In this document: positions 59,141-64,000 of the stretch, piece by piece | Layout of the letters: each line of letters opens with the position of its first letter | Numbering within the stretch: the first letter of the stretch is position 1 | NCBI GenBank assembly: GCA_041393965.1 | Contig: JAWKJB010000001.1 | Coordinates: 434,001-498,000 of the forward strand | Length of the DNA: 64,000 nucleotides | From: Acidimicrobiia bacterium | GTDB taxonomy: Bacteria; Actinomycetota; Acidimicrobiia; Spongiisociales; UBA5794 | Direction: 5' to 3' | Program-made: the position numbers and the translations under genes | Notes under the pieces: model-generated | The model's database searches: none | The model's input: only the letters and a program-made list of their open reading frames with translations | Told to the model about the DNA's origin: nothing

Positions 59141-61066
59141 GTGACCAACCAGAAGCCGTCATCGACCGCGTCCTACGGCGCCGATTCGATCCAGATCCTC
59201 GAGGGTCTCGAAGCGGTTCGGAGACGCCCGGCGATGTACATCGGCTCGACGGGGCCGAAGGGCCTGCACCATCTCATCTGGGAGGCCGTTGACAACTCCG
59301 TGGATGAGGCGATGGCAGGGTTCTGCACCCGGATCGCGGTGACGCTGCGAGCCGACGGAAGCGTCAATGTGCGGGACAACGGAAGGGGCATCCCGGTCGA
59401 CAAGCACGCCGTCACGAAACTCCCTGCCCTCACGACGGTGATGACAACCCTCCACGCCGGGGGAAAGTTCGAAACCGGGGCGTACGCCGTGTCGGGGGGA
59501 CTCCATGGCGTCGGCATCTCGGTTGTGAACGCGCTGTCGACGCGGATGGATGTCGAGGTTGTGCGTGACGGGTCGCTGTGGACCCAGAGCTTCGAATACG
59601 GGGAACCCCTCGGCAAGCTCCAGAAGGTGAAGCCGATGAAGCGATCCGGGACCTCGGTGACCTTCTGGGCGGATCCCGACATCTTCACGGAGACGACGCA
59701 CTACAGCGCGAAGACCGTGACCACCCGACTGCGCGAGATGGCGTTTCTCACGAAAGGCCTCGAGATCAGGTTCACCGACGAGCGAGGCGACGAACCCATC
59801 GAAGAGGTCTTCAAGTACGCAGGAGGCATCGTCGATTTCGTCAAGTTCCTCAACGCAAATCGCGAACCGATCCATGGCCAGGTCGCCTTCTTCGAGCAGG
59901 AGATCGACGACGCCGAGGTCGAGGTCGCCATGCAGTGGACGACGGGATACAACGAAACCATCTTGTCGTTCGCCAACAACATCAACACGCACGAGGGAGG
60001 CACCCACGAGGAGGGGTTCCGCACGGCCCTGACACGGGCGATCAACGATGTCGCCCGCAAGAAGGGAGTCCTCAAGGACAAGGACAAGAACCTCGAAGGT
60101 GACGATGTGCGCGAGGGGCTCACCGCAATCATCTCCGTGAAGGTGCGCCAGCCCCAGTTCGAGGGCCAGACCAAGACGAAACTCGGCAACACCGAGATCA
60201 AGTCGTTCGTTCAGCGCGCCATGAACCAGGCACTTCCGGACTGGCTGGATCGTCATCCCGGCGATGCGAAGAAGATCGCAGACAAGGCATCGTCTGCGGC
60301 ACGGGCACGGGCGGCTGCTCGTCAGGCGAGGGACCTCACCCGCCGCAAGTCCCTCCTCGAATCGGGGGGCCTTCCAGGGAAGCTTTCTGACTGCTCCTCG
60401 AAGGATCCCGAGATCTCCGAGTTGCTCATTGTCGAAGGCGACTCTGCTGGCGGCTCTGCGAAGCAGGCGAGGAATTCGGAGTTTCAGGCGATCCTCCCGA
60501 TCCGGGGGAAGATCATCAATGTGGAGAAGAACCGGATCGGGCGTGTCCTCCAGAACAACGAGGTGCAGTCGCTGATCACCGCGATCGGCACGGGGATCGG
60601 CGACGAGATGGACATCGACAAGGCGAGATACAACAAGATCATCATCCTCACCGATGCCGATGTTGACGGCGCGCATATTCGGACGCTGCTCCTGACCTTC
60701 TTCTATCGGCACATGGCTGAGGTCATCGAGCAGGGGTATGTGTTCATCGCGCAGCCGCCGCTGTACTCGGCGAAGATCGGGACCAAGACGACCTGGATCC
60801 AAAACGACGAGGAACTCGAAGGTTTCAAGGCGGAGAACGAGGGACGAAAGATCAACATCCAGCGGTTCAAGGGCCTCGGCGAGATGAACGCAGACGAGCT
60901 GTGGGACACGACGATGGATCCGGAGCAACGCACCCTTCTCCAGGTCGAACTCGAAGAGAAGCTCGAAGCCGAGCAGACCTTCGTGACGCTCATGGGGAAC
61001 GATGTCGAATCGCGGCGTCAGTTCATCCAGCAGAACGCCAAAGATGTCCGGTTCCTGGACGCGTAG
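59141..61066 (+). CDS. gyrB: DNA gyrase subunit B
   Basis: 641 residues: GHKL ATPase (RRPAMYIGSTGPKGLHHLIWEAVDNSVDEAM; GGLHGVGISVVNALS), transducer, and Toprim with IVEGDSAGGSAKQARN and DADVDGAHIRTLLLTFFYRHM. ATP-driven supercoiling together with GyrA. GTG start with AAAGGAG 5 nt upstream. Confidence 0.97.
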   Translation: MTNQKPSSTASYGADSIQILEGLEAVRRRPAMYIGSTGPKGLHHLIWEAVDNSVDEAMAGFCTRIAVTLRADGSVNVRDNGRGIPVDKHAVTKLPALTTVMTTLHAGGKFETGAYAVSGGLHGVGISVVNALSTRMDVEVVRDGSLWTQSFEYGEPLGKLQKVKPMKRSGTSVTFWADPDIFTETTHYSAKTVTTRLREMAFLTKGLEIRFTDERGDEPIEEVFKYAGGIVDFVKFLNANREPIHGQVAFFEQEIDDAEVEVAMQWTTGYNETILSFANNINTHEGGTHEEGFRTALTRAINDVARKKGVLKDKDKNLEGDDVREGLTAIISVKVRQPQFEGQTKTKLGNTEIKSFVQRAMNQALPDWLDRHPGDAKKIADKASSAARARAAARQARDLTRRKSLLESGGLPGKLSDCSSKDPEISELLIVEGDSAGGSAKQARNSEFQAILPIRGKIINVEKNRIGRVLQNNEVQSLITAIGTGIGDEMDIDKARYNKIIILTDADVDGAHIRTLLLTFFYRHMAEVIEQGYVFIAQPPLYSAKIGTKTTWIQNDEELEGFKAENEGRKINIQRFKGLGEMNADELWDTTMDPEQRTLLQVELEEKLEAEQTFVTLMGNDVESRRQFIQQNAKDVRFLDA

Positions 61067-61084
61067 GGAGGGGCCGATCACGCC

Positions 61085-63505
61085 ATGACCGATTCCAGCC
61101 ATCCGTACACACCGATCGACATCAAGACCGAGATGGAGGATTCGTTCCTCGAATACGCCATGTCGGTCATCGTGTCGAGAGCCCTTCCCGATGTTCGCGA
61201 CGGACTCAAGCCGGTCCACAGGCGTGTCCTGTACTCGATGTGGGACAGCGGTATTCGTCCCGGTACACCGTTTCGGAAGGCGTCGCGGGTGGTCGGGGAT
61301 GTCGTCGGCTGGTTCCATCCCCATTCCCCAGAAGCGGTCTACGACTCGATGGTCCGGCTCGGGCAGGACTTCGCACTCAGGTATCCGTTGATCGATCCCC
61401 AAGGCAACTTCGGGACCGTTGATGATCCGCCCGCCGCCATGCGGTATGTCGAGGCACGGCTCGACAAGCTCGCGGCACACATGCTCGACGGTATCGACGA
61501 GGACACCGTCGACTTCAAGGACAACTACTCGGGTGAACGCGAGGAGCCGACCGTTCTGCCGTCCCGATTCCCCAACCTGCTCGTGAACGGATCAACCGGG
61601 ATCGCTGTGGGAATGGCGACGAACATGGCCCCCCACAATCTCGGGGAGATCTGCAACGCGGTCCTGCACGCGCTCAAACATCCCGACGCAACGGTTGACG
61701 ACCTCATGGAACATGTTCTTGGACCCGACTTCCCGACCGGCGCCTACATCGTCGGGAACAAGGGCATCAAGGATGCGCTCATGACCGGGCGCGGCTCGAT
61801 CAAGATGCGTGCCGTCACGGACATCGTCGAGATCAGAAAGAACCGTACGGCGATCGTCGTCACCGAGATCCCGTATCAGGTGTCGCGTGACCGCATCATG
61901 GAGAAGATCGCAGAGCAGGTTCGCAACAAGACGATCGTCGGTATTGCAGACCTTCGCGACGAATCGGATCGGCACGGAACGCGGCTCGTGATCGAGCTCA
62001 AGAAGGACGCGAATCCGCAGGTCGTGCGGAACCAGGTCTTCAAGAACAGTCAGCTCGAGGACACCTTCTCGGTGAACAATGTGGCGCTCGTTGACGGCGT
62101 ACCGCGCACGCTCAACCTTGCCATGCTCGTTCATCACTATGTGGACCACCAGCTCGAAGTCATCGAGCGGCGATCCCGGTTCCGGCTCGAGAAGGCGGAG
62201 GCAAGGGCCCATATCGTCCGTGGGTTGCTGATCGCGCTCGACAACATCGACGAGGTGGTCCGAATCATCCGATCCTCGGCGAATGTCGATGAGGCGCGTG
62301 CGGCCTTGATGGACAGCTTCGAGCTGTCGGAGATCCAGGCGAATCACATCCTCGACATGCCACTGCGACGCTTGACGGCACTTGAGACGAACAAGCTGCG
62401 AGAGGAACTCGAAGAACTCGAGGGGACCATTGCGTACCTGACGGACCTCCTCGCGAATGAAGACAAGCGGCGTGACCTCATCGCGAAGGAGCTCACCGAG
62501 ATCCGTGACAAGTTCGGTGATGACCGGCGAAGTCGGATCGTGCCGGACGAGGGCGACATGTCACTCGAGGATCTGATCGCTGACGAGGAGCTCGTCGTGA
62601 GCATGTCGGCGGCAGGGTCGGTGAAGTCCGTCCTCGCAAAGGCGTACCGCACCCAGGGCAGGGGAGGGCGCGGCATCAGGGGTGCGAGTTTGCGCGAGGA
62701 CGATGTCGTGACGCATCTGCTGCACACGACCGCCCATTCGTACCTGCTGTTCTTCACGAATCGCGGAAAGGTGTACCGCATTCGTGCCCACGAGATCCCC
62801 CGCAAGGATCGCACCGCAAAAGGGTCACTCATCCAGTCCGTCCTTCCCCTCGAACCCGACGAGGTGGTGGAGGCGATCATCGACACGAGGGACTACGAGA
62901 CCAGCCGCTACCTGGTGATGTTCACCCGCAACGGCATGGTCAAGAAGTCGAAGTTCTCCGACTACGACAGCCGCAACCAGGTGCTCGTTGCGATCAACCT
63001 CAAGGACGGGGACGAGGTGGTCGCCGTGCGCCAAACCAACGGTGATGCCGACCTGATGATGTTCACCCGTGACGGGCAGGGGATCCGGTTCCACGCCGAC
63101 GAGGTGCGTTCGATGGGGAGGGCATCCCAGGGCGTGATCGGTATCAGACTCCGTGAGGGTGACGAGGTTGTCGGTGCCGCCACTGCAGACGAGGCGTCCG
63201 ATGTGCTGCTTCTCACCACCGGAGGGTACGGGAAGCGGACGAAACTGGCCGATTTCCCCGTCAAGCACAGGGCAGGCCTCGGTGTGAAAGCGATCAAGAT
63301 CGTGTCGACCCGGGGCCCGCTCGCCACAGCCAAAGCCGTCGCGGAGTCGGACGAGGTCGTGATTACTTCTTCTGACGGGATCCTGATCCGTCAACCCGTC
63401 GCCGACATCAATCGCTACGGGCGCAACTCGATGGGTGTCAAGGTGATGAACCTCGCGAAGGAAGCGACCTTGTCTGCGGCGGCGGTCGTCCCTCACGACG
63501 AATAG
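61085..63505 (+). CDS. gyrA: DNA gyrase subunit A
   Basis: 806 residues: winged-helix/tower core with the catalytic Tyr in PPAAMRYVEARL, and six C-terminal beta-pinwheel blades beginning with a GyrA box QGRGGRG. The quinolone-determining stretch is unusual: HPHSPEAVYD, where most bacteria have HPHGDSAVYD or HPHGDASIYD. Ser81, Pro82 and Glu83 thus replace Gly, Asp and Ser/Ala, while Asp87 is kept. 18 bp after gyrB. Confidence 0.97.
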   Translation: MTDSSHPYTPIDIKTEMEDSFLEYAMSVIVSRALPDVRDGLKPVHRRVLYSMWDSGIRPGTPFRKASRVVGDVVGWFHPHSPEAVYDSMVRLGQDFALRYPLIDPQGNFGTVDDPPAAMRYVEARLDKLAAHMLDGIDEDTVDFKDNYSGEREEPTVLPSRFPNLLVNGSTGIAVGMATNMAPHNLGEICNAVLHALKHPDATVDDLMEHVLGPDFPTGAYIVGNKGIKDALMTGRGSIKMRAVTDIVEIRKNRTAIVVTEIPYQVSRDRIMEKIAEQVRNKTIVGIADLRDESDRHGTRLVIELKKDANPQVVRNQVFKNSQLEDTFSVNNVALVDGVPRTLNLAMLVHHYVDHQLEVIERRSRFRLEKAEARAHIVRGLLIALDNIDEVVRIIRSSANVDEARAALMDSFELSEIQANHILDMPLRRLTALETNKLREELEELEGTIAYLTDLLANEDKRRDLIAKELTEIRDKFGDDRRSRIVPDEGDMSLEDLIADEELVVSMSAAGSVKSVLAKAYRTQGRGGRGIRGASLREDDVVTHLLHTTAHSYLLFFTNRGKVYRIRAHEIPRKDRTAKGSLIQSVLPLEPDEVVEAIIDTRDYETSRYLVMFTRNGMVKKSKFSDYDSRNQVLVAINLKDGDEVVAVRQTNGDADLMMFTRDGQGIRFHADEVRSMGRASQGVIGIRLREGDEVVGAATADEASDVLLLTTGGYGKRTKLADFPVKHRAGLGVKAIKIVSTRGPLATAKAVAESDEVVITSSDGILIRQPVADINRYGRNSMGVKVMNLAKEATLSAAAVVPHDE

Positions 63506-63564
63506 GGAACGATTCGGACCGCCGCGGCGTCTCACAGAGGCAGGGAGCCAGTTGAACGCGCCGG

Positions 63565-63570
63565 TACACT
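63565..63570 (+). promoter_or_regulatory. Promoter -10 before the DUF3566 gene
   Basis: TACACT, with TTGAAC 6 nt... too close to be its -35, lies 19 bp before the ATG at 63590. AAAGGAG follows as the ribosome-binding site. Only the -10 and the ribosome-binding site are convincing. Confidence 0.35.
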
Positions 63571-63589
63571 CGCCGGCGAAAGGAGCCAC

Positions 63590-64000
63590 ATGGCGGTTCG
63601 TCGTGTACGGCGCATCATCCGCAAGATCGATCCGTGGACCGTACTGAAGGTCGGATTCGTGGTGAATCTGGCCGTCGGGCTCACGGCGACGCTCGGTGTT
63701 TGGGTCGCGTGGTCGATCGCTGTCCAGCGTGGGATCCCTGACGACTTCGCGGACACGCTCGGCAGGCTCACGATCGCGTTCACACCCGATGGGGATCTCT
63801 ACTTCAGGGTTGTGCTGATGCTCGCAATCATCTGGGTGATCGGCGCAACCGCGACCTTGACCCTGATGGCGGTCCTGTACAACCTCGTGTCGGATGTTGT
63901 TGGCGGCATCGAGCTGATCATGCTTGAGGAGACGGCCGAATCCGAACCAGAGAGGGCGCGTCCCGTGGTTCATGTGCCTTCGAACAGCGGGATCTCGCCG
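63590..64000 (+). CDS. DUF3566 membrane protein, truncated by the window end
   Basis: 137 codons are visible: RRVRRIIRKIDPWTVLKVGFVVNLAVGLTATLGVWVAWS (the DUF3566 start with helix 1), a loop, then VVLMLAIIWVIGATATLTLMAVLYNLVSDVVGGIELIM (helix 2). The gene follows gyrA in many actinobacteria (Rv0007). Function unknown. It is still open at base 64000. Confidence 0.88.
   Translation, partial: MAVRRVRRIIRKIDPWTVLKVGFVVNLAVGLTATLGVWVAWSIAVQRGIPDDFADTLGRLTIAFTPDGDLYFRVVLMLAIIWVIGATATLTLMAVLYNLVSDVVGGIELIMLEETAESEPERARPVVHVPSNSGISP

Noticed and set aside
59159..61480. A 773-codon open frame on the strand opposite gyrB
   Set aside because: It mirrors the codon bias of gyrB and gyrA, has no domain-like pattern, and gyrB is certain. 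Similar long opposite-strand frames over the CCA-type gene (21463-22695), gyrA (62825-63973) and the glycosyltransferase (7157-8683) were rejected for the same reason.
63548..63570. TTGAAC-TACACT as a full sigma70-type promoter before the DUF3566 gene
   Set aside because: The spacing between the two hexamers is too short for a standard -35/-10 pair; only the -10 is kept.
1..64000. tRNA, rRNA or CRISPR loci
   Set aside because: No cloverleaf-like sequence, rRNA core motif or regularly spaced repeat was found by reading; a covariance-model search would be decisive.

Overview
The window is chromosomal DNA from a high-G+C actinobacterium. I would guess Acidimicrobiia or a related deep-branching class, but this cannot be settled from sequence reading alone. 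It carries the replication-origin neighbourhood in the order known from mycobacteria: pseudokinase, ECF sigma factor, anti-sigma factor, trxB, trxA, CwlM-like protein, then parB, parA, rsmG, jag, yidC, yidD, rnpA and rpmH on the minus strand, then dnaA, dnaN, recF, a DUF721 gene, gyrB, gyrA and a DUF3566 gene on the plus strand. The PadR-ino1 pair, the Z-isoprenyl synthase-hemolysin III pair and the argCBRGH cluster are also actinobacterial arrangements. Many genes have a -10-like hexamer 6 to 9 nt upstream of the start codon and no Shine-Dalgarno, which suggests widespread leaderless transcription.

Layout. 1-16 kb is mixed housekeeping: a PPOX protein, PadR/ino1, an alpha-carbonic anhydrase, an aldehyde dehydrogenase, an MFS protein, a response regulator-HEAT-glycosyltransferase group, endonuclease IV, pyrE, a histidine phosphatase, Z-isoprenyl synthase/hemolysin III, a cupin, and a degraded patch with a MerR remnant and a toxin-antitoxin pair whose toxin is frameshifted. 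16.4-21.4 kb is the arginine cluster. 21.5-23.5 kb holds a CCA-adding-type nucleotidyltransferase and rnhA. 23.45-41.0 kb is a genomic island bounded by identical 54-bp direct repeats that lie on the 5' end of rnhA. 41-49.5 kb holds a PilT-type ATPase, an HDAC-like deacetylase, a GNAT protein, and the sigma, thioredoxin and CwlM-like group. 49.5-64 kb is the origin region.

The striking content is the island. Its minus strand encodes a glycine-reductase-type (Grd) system in which grdB and grdA are each interrupted by one in-frame UGA, exactly where the family carries selenocysteine. Both therefore look like intact selenoproteins, not broken genes. With them are grdE and grdC, an aldehyde dehydrogenase, a zinc alcohol dehydrogenase, an FGGY sugar/polyol kinase, a class I DhnA/LsrF-type aldolase, a flavin reductase-like protein, a VOC protein, a FadR-type GntR regulator and a complete BMP-type ABC importer. 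A 15-bp palindrome (TATGGTCAGACCATA or a close variant) sits at the head of each of the three minus-strand transcription units, so one GntR regulon is inferred. GrdD, which releases acetyl phosphate in the classical pathway, is not in the island, and the GrdE homologue lacks the cysteine that becomes the pyruvoyl group. The system is therefore probably not classical glycine fermentation. It looks like an undescribed selenium-dependent reductive catabolic pathway for an imported, phosphorylatable polyol-like or amine-like compound. No integrase or transposase is visible in the island, and no rRNA, tRNA or CRISPR array was seen in the window.
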